Assembly: GCA_022577435.1 (NCBI GenBank)
Contig: JAKOON010000006.1
Location: forward strand, 5,286,001-5,350,000
DNA: 64,000 bases
Origin: Embiotoca jacksoni
Lineage: Eukaryota; Chordata; Actinopteri; Embiotocidae
Reading direction: 5' to 3'
Shown: positions 9,635 through 20,645 of the stretch, piece after piece
How the letters are laid out: each line of letters starts with the position of its first letter
How positions within the stretch are numbered: the stretch's first letter is position 1
The notes under the pieces: generated by a model
The model's input: the letters and a program-made list of their open reading frames with translations, nothing else
Told to the model about the DNA's origin: nothing
The model's database searches: none
Made by a program: the position numbers and the translations under genes

Positions 9635-11661
9635 ATGAAGCAGTTCGTGTTCTTGATGTGCCTGCTGGTCGCTACCTTGGCTGCCCCTGTAAGTCTTGCC
9701 TAATGTTTTGTATTTTTCAGTCTGCTCACTGATCCCTTTTTTAAATTTTTAAACACTTTTATTCTTAAGGACATTGCACTAACCTACAATGTTTGCTCAC
9801 TTCCCTTTCTGTAGATTCCAGAGAGTGAAAGCGATGAGGTAAAGAGGACCGTTTTTTTGTAAACTTTCCATTAGGTTTTGAATCAGTCTGATGTGGCATG
9901 TCACGTCATGTTTTGTCATGTCATCAACTGTACAGTATGATAGCTGTCTGACAGAGAAGACATAATTAGCTTAATTGCAGTGCATGTCTGGAGATGTCTG
10001 GTTTTCATTTAGCAGGTTGCAGCACATGCTAATGAGGCCCTGAGGTGGATGGAGATGTACAGGCTGTACCAGCAACAGGTAGAGGGGGTTCTTTCATATT
10101 TCACCTAAATAACGGTATACTGTAAAAGTCATCAGCTCAGATAGTCAGGCATTAATCATCAGTCATATTAATAAATCTGTAATTTTTCAGGGATTAGTTG
10201 GAAACCCCTTCCTTCCTGCTGCTGATGCTCCTGTAAGTTTATTTTTGTTAGATTCTAACATTACTTTAGTTAAAAATTTTTACAAAAAGTAAAACTAACA
10301 AACATCGGCTACAATTACTGAAGTTTGCTAAATTCATGAATTGTTCCTTTGTTTAGGCAGATCCAGCTGGAGCTGCAGTGGCAAGTATACACACGGCATT
10401 TCAACATTTAGTCTGTCTAAACCCTACCTGCAGTTTGATTTAAATGTATTGTTTTATGCAGGTGGATGTTGCACCAGCCCCCCCAGCTGATGTCCCCAAG
10501 CCAGCTCCCGCCCCTGTAGGAGACGCCTCGGAGGAGGAGATAGAGGTTAGCTGGCATCTTCATTTCATACTGCGCTGAATATTGGTTGTTATTAGGTGTA
10601 ATTGTTTGATGACAATTTCCTCCCTTTGTAGAGAGATATTTGCTCAAATATATATTTTTCAATCATAAAATAATTTGCCTGCATTAACGCAGTTGGCATG
10701 TTTGCTACGGCCAAAGTTGAAAAAGAAGCATACAGTAGGTTATGATTTAATGCATGACAAATAAACACACTGTATTTAGACTGAATTAGTCCATAAACAC
10801 CTGGCACCTTTAACTGTGAACATTGGCAGAAAACTAGCAGTCGCATAATTATAAGCAGAAACAGTGGCACCTTTCCAGCATTAAATTTAATTTGGGAGCT
10901 GTGCCCACAAAAAGACCTGCATTGTTTATCTCCACTAAACAAACACAGGACGTATGTACATAGCACCTGATGATGCCAACAAATCTCCAATGTTTTGATC
11001 AACTGAATGTTTTTTCTCAGCCAACAAGAGTTTTTCACTGCAAATATGTTGCCTCATCATAGTAGGAAAAGCTCGAGTATAGCTAATAACTCTGATGGCT
11101 GTTTTGTTCCAGTGAGCCACCATGCACAGTATCAAAGCAGCTAAACAAGACATTATTCATTTTATTATTCACATGCCAATTCAAATCCTTTCAATGTCCT
11201 TGGCACAGGATGGGAATCCTGCAACCAAAGCTGTTGCACCTGCAGCAGGTGCTGCCCCCCTAAACTCCGACGAGGTAGAGGAGGTCGAGGAGGTCGAGGA
11301 GGCAGAAGCAGAAGCAGCTGAGCCTGGTCCAGATGTTGCTGAGGCAGCACCGGCAGAGCCTGCAGCAGACCCTGCAGCAGCTGTCGAGCCAGCTGTGGTT
11401 GACGTTCCTGTAGATGCTGTCCCAGTTGATGCTGCCTCTGTGGATGTGCCTCCTGTTGATGTGGTTCTTGTTGGCATTGTCCCTGAGGTGGCCGTTGATG
11501 TGGCCGCCCCTGCCGCAGTCGATGTCCCTGTTGCTGCTGATGTCCCTGTTGCTGCAGATGTCCCTGTTGCTGCAGATGCTGTTGCCACTGATGCTGCTGC
11601 AGCCCCACTGGCTGCTGAGCCTGACATGACAGGAGGGGCTGCAGATCCTACCCCACTGTAG
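9635..11661 (+). CDS. Acidic secretory calcium-binding phosphoprotein (SCPP1/SCPP7-type, unassigned)
   Basis: Complete 247-residue protein in seven coding exons: 9635-9688, 9815-9838, 10016-10078, 10191-10232, 10357-10380, 10462-10545 and 11209-11661 (TAG). All introns are phase 0. Exon 2 (from 9624) carries the start codon and an 18-residue signal peptide, MKQFVFLMCLLVATLAAP. The next exon, IPESESDE, is a typical SCPP phosphorylation exon with S-x-E sites; a second acidic site, DASEEEIE, ends exon 6 of the CDS. A helical segment, EALRWMEMYRLYQQQ, follows. The large last exon encodes 150 residues that are almost only Ala, Val, Asp, Pro and Glu, including E-V-E-E repeats and three 6-residue DVPVAA repeats. 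Such acidic SCPPs bind calcium in bone, scale or dentine matrix (family knowledge). The fifth coding exon ends at a GC donor (10381), and exon 3 has a NAGNAG acceptor that could add one Gln. Which acidic teleost SCPP it is cannot be settled here. Confidence 0.72.
11521..11574 (+). repeat. Three tandem 18-bp units encoding DVPVAA
   Basis: GATGTCCCTGTTGCTGC(T/A) is repeated three times with one base difference at the third codon position, inside the last exon of the acidic SCPP gene. Degenerate copies (GTTGATG, GTCCCxGTTG) extend upstream to about 11400, so the whole acidic domain probably grew by unit duplication. Confidence 0.85.
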
Positions 11662-12165
11662 TCATCTTCCTCTTATTACCTGCTCCACTACCAGCAGGTA
11701 CAACAGAAGCTAGTTACAGCAATGGATGATGTGGTTGTAGTCCAAAAGGATACAAAGTCTGTGACATATTGAACAGAGACTGAAGAAAAAGTATGAAAAA
11801 AAGAAATGTAATACCCTATGTAAAGTGAAAATACCTCAGTGTGTTTCAGGTCCAGAATTGGACATATAAAACAGTTTGTGTGGTCTTTTATCTGTCTTTG
11901 ATTAAAATACAATTTGAAATGCTGTACTTGAAAAGTCAGTTGTGATTGATTAGTCTTAAAATTCCAAACCTGGTACAGTTTTGTGGTTAAGATGAGTCTC
12001 TGTGTTTTGTTGTTTAGCTGGGATTTCCATTGTACGAAGACCTTGTGCCAAAAGATGATATATCATTATTATATATTTTGTGCACAAGATCTGTATCTTA
12101 TGGTGTTTAAAAGATGAAATATATCTTCAGCAGCTCTGCGACATTTTCACAGCAAAGGTTTCACT

Positions 12166-12176
12166 AATAAAATAAA
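12166..12176 (+). terminator. Overlapping polyadenylation signals of the acidic SCPP gene
   Basis: Two AATAAA hexamers share one base (12166-12171 and 12171-12176), about 505 bp after the TAG stop. Confidence 0.45.
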
Positions 12177-12179
12177 TAC

Positions 12180-12544
12180 TGGATCCATTCCATTCAAGTG
12201 TCCCAGTCAGTCATGACCACACACACACACAACAATATCATAGAATGTCATCATCATTTATAGTTACGCCCAAACTATTTAACGTAAAATTAAGTACATT
12301 TAACTCCTTTAAAGGCGCCTCAGTTCAAATACAAGCTGTGTACTTTGTTGTCCTAAAACTGCAAATGCTTTATCAGCCAACAGGGAGAGCTATAAGACTT
12401 CTCCAACCTCAGGGAGGAAGATCGGCTTCAGTTTCACTCTCATAATTAGTATTAATTTATCCACCTGATCTGGGATCTGTCCTACATGTCACTATCTAAT
12501 AGGATCAGAGCAGGATATCGCTGAGAGTGCTGACTGAGCAGGAG

Positions 12545-12611
<67 letters not shown>

Positions 12612-13814
12612 CGCGAACAGATAAAACCCTCTGCTGTTCTGCAAATGGTCAGGAAAATTGTAGCCTGTCACGGATAAAAAAAAAAAAGAAAAGAAGTGTG
12701 TCATCAAAAAATGCTTTCCAGTGTTGGGGATCCTGTCTGACAGGTCAACTGAGGGTTGTCCAAACTTCACGTTAAAGCTTCTCATCTCCCACTGGAGTGG
12801 ACAAATAAGGAGGATGAGTGACTTTGCCTCTCCTTCTCTCAGCCAGATCTAATCCACAAATCCTTGTCAGGGTCACTGAGACTGTATGACACAGTTAGTT
12901 AGACTCAATGCTTACAGGTGTCAGTTGCCAAGCTACGTTTTAATATTTGTTTAATTAGTATTTGATGATTGATGCAATAAATCTGCTGACACTGTGAGTG
13001 GATTAAAGGGAAATGGACTTCACATTACATTAAGGAGGGAAAAAGGTAAGTTTAGTGACACAAAACTGGATCACCAGTTCATCACGACACCTTATTTTTT
13101 GCAGCATTATCTGTTTGTGCAGCTAAAGGATTTATGTGGTAATTTCTCAGCTGATTTGTTTTATTTACCAACTGTGATCCTAAACTGCAAATGCAGCATT
13201 GCGTCATAGTTTAAAATGCCTTCACTTAACTTTTCACGATTTCTCATTCTTTTCGATACTGTACACATAACTAGACATGTCACACAGCCTATTTTGCATT
13301 TAAGATGTCAGGCCAGGGAAAATACTACAGAAGTTTTGATATGGATGAAAATATATGACCAAATGAGAGTGACAGGACCTTTATGAAATAATAACACACT
13401 AGGTTTTTTTTTTGTAGTTTTGTTCATCATTGTTGAATATAGATGTGAACGTATGATGTGATGCAATATGTTGACTATGTTTGAGAACACAACACATTTT
13501 GCTGTCATGCAACAAGTAATAGTTTTGTTTCTAACGATGCGTCAAAGCAGTTGGAGAAAAAGGGTTTGACAGGTTGCAACTGAGGATTATTTTTGGTCTA
13601 TAAGTTTGTAAAAGCTGTCCATCACAAATTTCCCAGTGAAGTTTATGTTTTGTTTTGTCTGAAAAAAATTGTGAGGGTCTATTACACCTAGCTATCATGC
13701 AGGAGTGACAGACCAGTTTAGAATGTAAGAGTATCTAACCTCCATTCTAGTCTTAAGTGATCATCCTCCCACTAAATGTCCACTTATGATTGACTTTTTC
13801 AAGGTAGACTGCAG
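12180..13814. other. Intergenic between the SCPP cluster and the CNG channel gene
   Basis: Contains a long dinucleotide repeat (listed separately) and otherwise AT-rich single-copy-looking DNA. No coding exon is seen. The upstream non-coding exon and promoter of the channel gene may lie here, but no TATA box or CpG cluster marks them. Confidence 0.45.
12548..12615. repeat. (TG)n microsatellite running into (CG)n
   Basis: Sixty-eight bases of strictly alternating pyrimidine and purine: about 27 TG units followed by about six CG units. Such tracts favour left-handed Z-DNA when supercoiled. Open frames of Cys-Val or Thr-His repeats here are artefacts. Confidence 0.95.
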
Positions 13815-13824
13815 CTCTGCTGCT

Positions 13825-16800
13825 ATGGCCACTTCTCCCACTCTTCAGTACCTCATTGTGCCACTTCCCACTGCACCAAGACTCTCCACGGAGAGTGAGG
13901 AGCACAGCGAGGACGACCTGTAAGCCAAACTTCAAATCCATGTTTCATGCTCATTCAAACAGAGGGGTAACAACACATTAATGAGAAATAGCAATTAAAG
14001 ACTTGCGAGTTAATTAACTTTGTGTGTGACGTGCTGTGTTCGTTCCAGAAGTGCACCTCCATCAAGTCCTCGTCGTCTGGGCAATAGGAATAACAGCAAT
14101 AACAATGAGGAGTAAGTACAATGTGAAACAGAGATAAGTGAAACCCTTGTAAAACACTTTTTCCTCTATGATGTATCTTTAATCAGCTCAGTCAGCCTGT
14201 TCAGCCTGTTAAAAGAGCAAATTAATCCTTTTCCAGAAATAAAAAAAATAAAAGGGAGACGAAAAAGAAGAAGGAGAGAAAGGAGTAATCATTTTATATT
14301 GTAACCTTTTAGTGAATGTTGCATAACTTGTACTTAAAGAATTTGTGAGGCTCAGTATTCTCTCAAGTATTAATGCACATTACAGACAGGAGGAGAACGA
14401 AAAGGAAAAGGAAGAAAAAGACGCAAATGGAAATGAAGAAGTAGAAGCAAATGAAAATGAAGAAGTAGAAGAAAATGAAAAGGAAGAAGAAGAAAAAGAA
14501 GCAAAAGAAGCAAAAGAAAAGGAAGAAAAAGAAGCAAAAGAAAAGGAAGAAAAAGAAGCAAAAGAGAAGGAAGAGAAGGAAAAACAGAAAGAAAAGGAAG
14601 AGAAGGAAAAGGCTAAAAATAAGTAAGTACATAATTTAGAAGAACTTTCTCAAAGACACGTTATAAAATACTGTTCACTTTCTGGTATTTAATTGATGCT
14701 TTTGTTTTGTCTTTTCATAGGCCCAAAGAATTATTTGTCATTAATCCTGCTGGGAATCTGTATTACAACTGGCTGTTCGTCATCACAATACCAGTCATGT
14801 ATAATTGGACCATGATCATAGCCAGGTAACTTCTACAAATCATTTTTTTTTCAACACTGCAATTTTCACTGCAAATCAAATATTCATATGATTCCATTCA
14901 GCTACATCAAGTGCAGTTCATATCCTCATCCACATGCAGCTGTCATTTTTTGGTGTGCAGAGAAACAGCCTTGGTCTTTCCAAAGCCGAATGGCAAAGTC
15001 TTTCATTTAACTTGAAGTCAATGCAGTAATGAATGCGATAAGCTGTATTGGCTTCTGCTGTATCACAATAGGACGAAGTGTTAAAGATGTTCACCATGAC
15101 TCATTAATTAAATGCACACACTGCATGTCCTCTCCTGCAAACAGGGCTTGCTTTGAGGAGCTGCAACATGACTTCCTACGTTACTGGGTGGTTTTGGACT
15201 ACTCCTCAGACGTTTTCTACCTGGCTGATATGTTCGTCAGGACCAGAACAGGTGAAAAACTCACCCAAGCCTCCCAGTCTCCAGGAAGACACAGGACTGA
15301 AAAGATGGGAACTTTGGAGGATACAGACTTTATTTGAACAACCGCTACTGCTGAAGCCTCATAATAGCTTCTGCTAAATATGAAAGTGTAGTTTTGCAGT
15401 AAACAAAGACTGATGATTTTGTTTCCCATCACTTACCCTGAAATTATGTTTTAAAGGAATGTTTTGACAGGCAGTATTGACACGGGGAGCAACAACAGCC
15501 ATCACAATGCTTTAATGTACATAATTTATACTAAGTAAAAACTTAAAACTGTGAAGTTAGTTTTTGATGTTGATGTTCCATTACTCTACAAACTGAGTCA
15601 CAATGCATGTAATCTGTATTTTTTGGACACTGATCAACAACAAAAAAATGACAAGTGAGAAAAAAGTCAAAAGTGAAACACCAAACTGCGTGAAAGCTGG
15701 CACTGCTTTATGATGAGATACTTACAATGTCACTGTGGAAGCCAACTTTTCAACTGTATAAATTGCCTAATAATCTGAATCTGAGAGGTGATTCTACTGT
15801 TTGAAACCAAGGCGTGATAAAAACAAAGCTATTGTTCTATATTGTATCTAAATGCATATTGCCCCTATAAACATTGTAACCCTTTTAATGCAGGTTACCT
15901 TGAACAAGGATTGTTGGTGAAAGACAAGAAGCTGCTTCATGATCGCTACGTCGACAGCTTCCAGTTTCGTCTCGATTTTATCTCCATGCTTCCCACTGAC
16001 ATCTTCTATTTATTGCTTGGACTCGAATACCCGGAGATCCGGATAAACAAGCTGCTGAGAATCGGTCGCATGATGGAGTTCTTCACGAGGACAGAGACTA
16101 AAACCAACTACCCCAACCTCTTCCGCATTGGTAACCTGATCATGTACATCCTCATTATCATCCACTGGAATGCCTGCATGTACTTCTCTTTCTCCAAGTA
16201 CATTGGTTTTGGTGCTGATGACTGGGTTTACCCGGCTCTGGATGATCCAGAGATCCCTGACTTTGGGAAGCCTGGGAGGAAGTATGCTTTCAGTCTCTAC
16301 TGGTCTACACTGACTCTGACCACCATCGGGGAAACCCCACCACCAGCTTTGGACTCTGAATTTTTCTTCCATGTTATGGACTTCTTAGTTGGAGTCTTGA
16401 TCTTTGCTACCATTGTGGGAAACATTGCCACCATGATTTCTAACATGAATGCTGCCCAAGCCCAGTTTCAGTCCCGCATTGACAACATCAAACAGTACAT
16501 GCAGGTTAATGAACCTCCTTCCCTCCAATTAAAAATCTGGTTCAAGAGATACAGTACAGCATAATCACCTGGATTTTGATTATTCTTTTAATGTTCTTGC
16601 TTTTTTTAATTTCCAGATTCGAAAGGTGAGCAAGGATCTTGAGGACCGAGTCATCAAGTGGTTTGACTATCTGTGGAACAACGGCAAGGCACAGGATGAA
16701 AGAGAGGTGCTGAGGTACCTTCCAGACAAGCTGAAAGCGGAAATAGCCATCCAAGTCCACATGGCGACGCTGAAGAAAGTTCGTATTTTTGCAGACTGTG

Positions 16801-17552
16801 AGGCAGGCCTGCTGATCGAGCTGGTGCTCAAACTCCGGCCGCAGGTGTTCAGCCCCGGAGACTACATCTGCAAGAAAGGGGACATCGGCCGTGAGATGTA
16901 TATTATCAAAGACGGAAAACTTGCAGTTGTTGCTGATGATGGTGTCACGCAGTTTGTTGTACTGGGAAGTGGCAGCTATTTTGGTGAGATTAGTATCCTT
17001 AATATTAAAGGCAGCAAAGCGGGTAACAGGCGAACAGCCAACATTCGTAGCATTGGATACTCCGACCTCTTCTGCCTATCCAAGGATGATCTAATGGAAT
17101 CATTGACAGAGTATCCGGATGCCAAAGGCATGCTGGAAGATAAGGGGCGGGAGATCCTGCTGAAGGATGGTCTCATAGACCTGGACCCGGCAAACATCAT
17201 GCCTGAGGCCAAAGAGCTGGAGGAGAAGGTCAACAAATTGTACAGCACATTGGAGCTGATGCAGAGTAAGCTTAAGAAGATTGTGGGAAATTACAAGAAC
17301 ACAGACAAAGCTCTGAGACATCGCATTGCAGATCTGGAGCGCCTAACAGGAGAGGAGGTCGAAGAGGAGGATGATGAGGAAGGGGAAGTGAAAAAGGAAG
17401 AGAAAGTGGAGGAAGGGGAGAAAAAAGAAGATGAAAAAATGGAAGAAGAAGAAGATGGAGAGACGAAGAAAGATGAGGGAAAAGGTGACGAGGAAAAGAA
17501 GGAAGAAGAAAAAACTGATGAAGCAAAAGATGAAGAAGGAAAGGGAGAGTGA
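13825..17552 (+). CDS. cnga1: Cyclic-nucleotide-gated cation channel alpha subunit, CNGA1-like
   Basis: 733 residues in eight coding exons: 13825-13919, 14049-14111, 14237-14284, 14386-14622, 14721-14825, 15145-15251, 15894-16504 and 16617-17552 (TGA). It forms tetrameric plasma-membrane channels opened by cGMP/cAMP in photoreceptors or other sensory cells. Residues 70-148 are Glu/Lys repeats. S1 starts near 160 (NLYYNWLFVI), the charged S4 is about 264-292 (RINKLLRIGR), and the pore helix and filter are TTIGETPPP at 361-369, with the filter Glu at 365. The C-linker (about 400-500) leads to the cyclic-nucleotide domain with FGEIS at 544-548, the phosphate-binding Arg-Thr pair at 561-562 and a C-helix Asp at 606, at the cGMP-selective position of CNGA1. 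A leucine-zipper-like coiled coil (about 620-664) follows. The Lys/Glu-rich N-terminus favours CNGA1 over CNGA2/3, but several substitutions (LLRIGRMMEFF, IATMISNMNAAQAQ) suggest a diverged teleost duplicate. An acidic C-terminal tail (665-733) is unusual. Start chosen as the first ATG after a plausible acceptor at 13814. Confidence 0.85.
14440..14610 (+). repeat. Purine-only tandem repeat encoding the Glu/Lys-rich N-terminal linker of the channel
   Basis: Nearly uninterrupted A/G sequence with 24-bp units coding KEEKEAKE-type repeats and an upstream NENEEVE-type repeat. The complementary strand reads as long Leu/Phe open frames, which are artefacts. Length variation between individuals is likely. 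Confidence 0.8.
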
Positions 17553-17578
17553 AGATGAGGAAATTATAGAAGAGAAAA

Positions 17579-17846
17579 AATAAACCCATAGTTTCTGTAA
17601 AACAAGCTCTTTTCTATATAGCTACAGGACGTTCTTTATCACAAATATATATTTCTTACTGGACTTGCTTCTTAAATGACTCAGTAATAATTAAAAACAA
17701 AAGACAACAAATAAGAAACACTAGAGACGGACTGAAACACCCACACTAACTTGTCCTCAAAGGTGTTATCATTGTTCATATATATATAACATTTAAATAA
17801 CGGACAAATGTTGCCAATGACAATATTGCTGTTCAATTCAAATAAA
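17579..17846 (+). terminator. Candidate polyadenylation signals of the CNG channel gene
   Basis: AATAAA at 17579-17584 lies only 27 bp after the stop; a second AATAAA at 17841-17846 is the more usual distance away. Either may be used. Confidence 0.4.
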
Positions 17847-17849
17847 ATA

Positions 17850-20407
17850 TTTGGTTCAGGTGTCCTATTTACTGTGATTTTCATAACTATATATGCACAG
17901 ACAATACTAGAAAACCCTCTGCTAGTCCAGGTACTGCAGTGTACACTGTTGTCCACATGGGGATAGTAAACAGCAGAGATTTAGAGGAAGTCGCATGGTG
18001 TACCTACCATAGCTTATCATGCAAGCTCTGGGACTAAAACACACTCACATAGATAAACCAATCACTAATAACAAGGATGTTAAAAGCAGGTAAAAGGTTT
18101 AGTGAAATGTAATTTTATAACATATTTCATGCAGTGACAATTCAAAGTGTTTCACAAATTGCATAAATTAAAAAAGTGAGACAATGTCATATTTTGGTGT
18201 TTTGGTTTGAACGCATAACTGAATTTTGAACAAGTTACAGCCTGGTCGTTTAAAAGACGTCTTTAGTAAATCTAAGAGAATACTATCACAATTGTGAAAC
18301 CCAGTAATTTCCAACCACTTTGGCTTTTAAAATATCTGCCAAAGACCCATCATCATAGGTTATTATTTTCATAGTGAGGACATGGATTTTGAGTAGCTCA
18401 ACCAATGAGAGAGATTTCTTTCTCCACTTATTGTTGATGGAAAGGATTTTAAGAAGCATTAAGAGAAAGGTGTACTTTGTTCAGCCGAAGTTTCTGGTAA
18501 TCCTTTATATTTGTCTTGAGCACATGTCTACACTGGAACAAAACACTGACATTCATTCATACGATAAAAGACCGGTCGGGAGATAACATGGCTCTCTGCG
18601 GCCATGTCTGGAAAAATTGACATGTTAGAGATTACCATTAAAATGTGTGGACGTGCATCTGATTGTGTTTAAGTGTTTGTGGCACATTGCTTCGCATGAC
18701 TAAACATGTTTGATTTTATTTTGCTCCGAGAGAACAAAAAAACCCTCTATTGCCATATCAAAAGCTTACAAAATATTCCTCACTTATCAGCACTTCATAC
18801 GTAACTGGCACATATCACCTGAGCACAACACTTTTGCATCAAAGTGAGTCATCCTAGGGCACAAAAATTCAAGTCACACACTTCCTCTTGCCTCTCAATA
18901 ACAGTGCGAAAGCTGCCAAGAATGCGTCTATTGTTCATCTTTTGTGTTGGTCTCTCAAGGTTGATGATTACGTTATTGTTGTTGTTATCTGTGATCAAGT
19001 CATTTTCAACTCCTTGTGACCGTTATATCCTGACTTTTATTCTTTTATTATGCTTTCATTCTGAAGCACCAGACTTATCTCAGGCCGGATTATAACTGGA
19101 TTTTCTCTACTAGCAGAACATGCCAAAGACTTCTGACTGGCTATCAGAAACTGGCTAGATTCCGAACTAGCCCAATGCAAACTTGATTGAGGATAAAATA
19201 ATTCAATCATGTTGCTCTTTCGACTTTCCAAATGTTAACAGACTGAATGGATACAATTTTCCTGTGGGTTTTGATGCTCAAAACTATTTATCCAATATTA
19301 TGCAGTTGCAACAGTTGCAATGATGTAACAGTCAGTGGAGTCCTTTACTGTGTTCCAAATAAAATACTTCCCGTAGTACACCAATTGGAAATATTAGGAC
19401 TCTTATTTTATAGTGCAGGGAATTTTGACAGGGTAGTGTGTTTTCAAATTGCGCACCGCCGTTCCGCACTGACCGGGAATAACGTCAACATGTGAAAACA
19501 TCAACCGCCAAAATATCTGCAGGTTTAATTAGCTTACCCAGAAATTAACGTGTTTCCGTGCTCGTTTAACAAACTGAATAAACACACTGATTGCTTCTGT
19601 GTAATAGCAGTAGTGAAAAGGAAACTCCTCTTAACTCCTGAGCCACCTTATTTTGAAAATCCGGGCAGCTCATTTTTAAGTTTACTTTCAGTCGGACTTG
19701 ACGAACAAACAAAATCTTTTTCTTTTTTTTTTAAGTTGCAAGGTCCTCGCACTTTTGGCTCCAATACTTCAATACCTTTCCATCGTGTAGAGATTATGTG
19801 TGCAACAGGTGGAACAACGCAACATACGTTATATAAATATTAATGACACAAAGGCTGTATTGTCACGAACTCTATTGTGATAGCCAATACAAATTTCTTG
19901 GCAGACTGGTTACAGCAGAGTGACGGACCGCATGTCATTCACCCAGGGGAAGCGGCTGCCTGTAAGGCTGATTTCTCAAAGAACATTAATTATTTCTCAG
20001 TGGGATTCAGAGCCTAAGGGGCTTCTCTGCCAGATTAGAGCAACCCTCAAAAGTAGAATAAAAGGCCTCTGTTTTACACTAGCTATAATTTAACACTTGT
20101 AGCTGAGCAGAGAAACTGTTTACTTTGTGTTTCTTGCTGCTCAACTCAGTCCATCCAAAATTGTTCCACTGTGCAAGGATTACATTTATTAAATGGATGG
20201 TCATATAACATTTGATAATTTGTAAATTTATGTATTTTATTGTATTGTTCATGTTTTTAATACATTTTTGGCATCAATGGAGGCCAGTGGCAAAGTAGAC
20301 ATTTGGATTTGCTGACTACAAGAGAAATACAGAATATCACTAGATTTGTCTTTTAGCTGCTCCATCATCAGAAGAACCGTCTCTCTGAAGTACAGTTTTG
20401 AAGAACA
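17850..20407. other. Intergenic, no gene seen
   Basis: AT-rich, with short unrelated open frames only. The stretch 19860-20110 looks less repetitive and is a candidate for a conserved non-coding element, but nothing in the sequence proves it. Confidence 0.4.
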
Positions 20408-20645
20408 TGTTGGGGCTACGATGACTAGTTGAATGACTGATTAGTAAAAATTACATAAATACTTGTTTGATAATCATTTACATTTCAAGATAATATGTCA
20501 GAAATTCAATGTTTTCATGCTCTCAAATTTGAAAATTGGCTGCTATTCATTGACTTTTATGACGTCACCAAACATTTAATCAGTTAATCCCAAAAAATAA
20601 TGAGCAGATCAGTTGATAGAGAAAGTAACCATTCGATGACTCCTG
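20408..20645. mobile_element. Degenerate MITE-like repeat with inverted ends
   Basis: Begins GGGGCTACGATGACTAGTTGAATGAC-like and ends GATAGAGAAAGTAACCATTCGATGACTC-like, with internal segments (TGATAATCATTTA, GACTTTTATGACGTCACCAA, TTAATCAGTTAAT). It matches my memory of a very abundant teleost non-autonomous element whose ends contain repeated CGATTAATCG motifs. It is heavily mutated, so the limits are approximate. Confidence 0.5.

Noticed and set aside
11165..11629. Three further long open frames (Gln/His-rich, Ala/Thr/Ser-rich, Leu/Met-rich) over the acidic SCPP exon
   Set aside because: They are by-products of stop-free GCT/GTT/GAT units; only the frame joined by phase-0 splicing to a signal peptide is supported.
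12492..12785. Cys-Val and Thr-His repeat proteins
   Set aside because: Both are translations of the TG/CA microsatellite.
14363..14632. Phe/Leu-rich frames on the minus strand
   Set aside because: They are the complement of the purine-only exon of the CNG channel gene.
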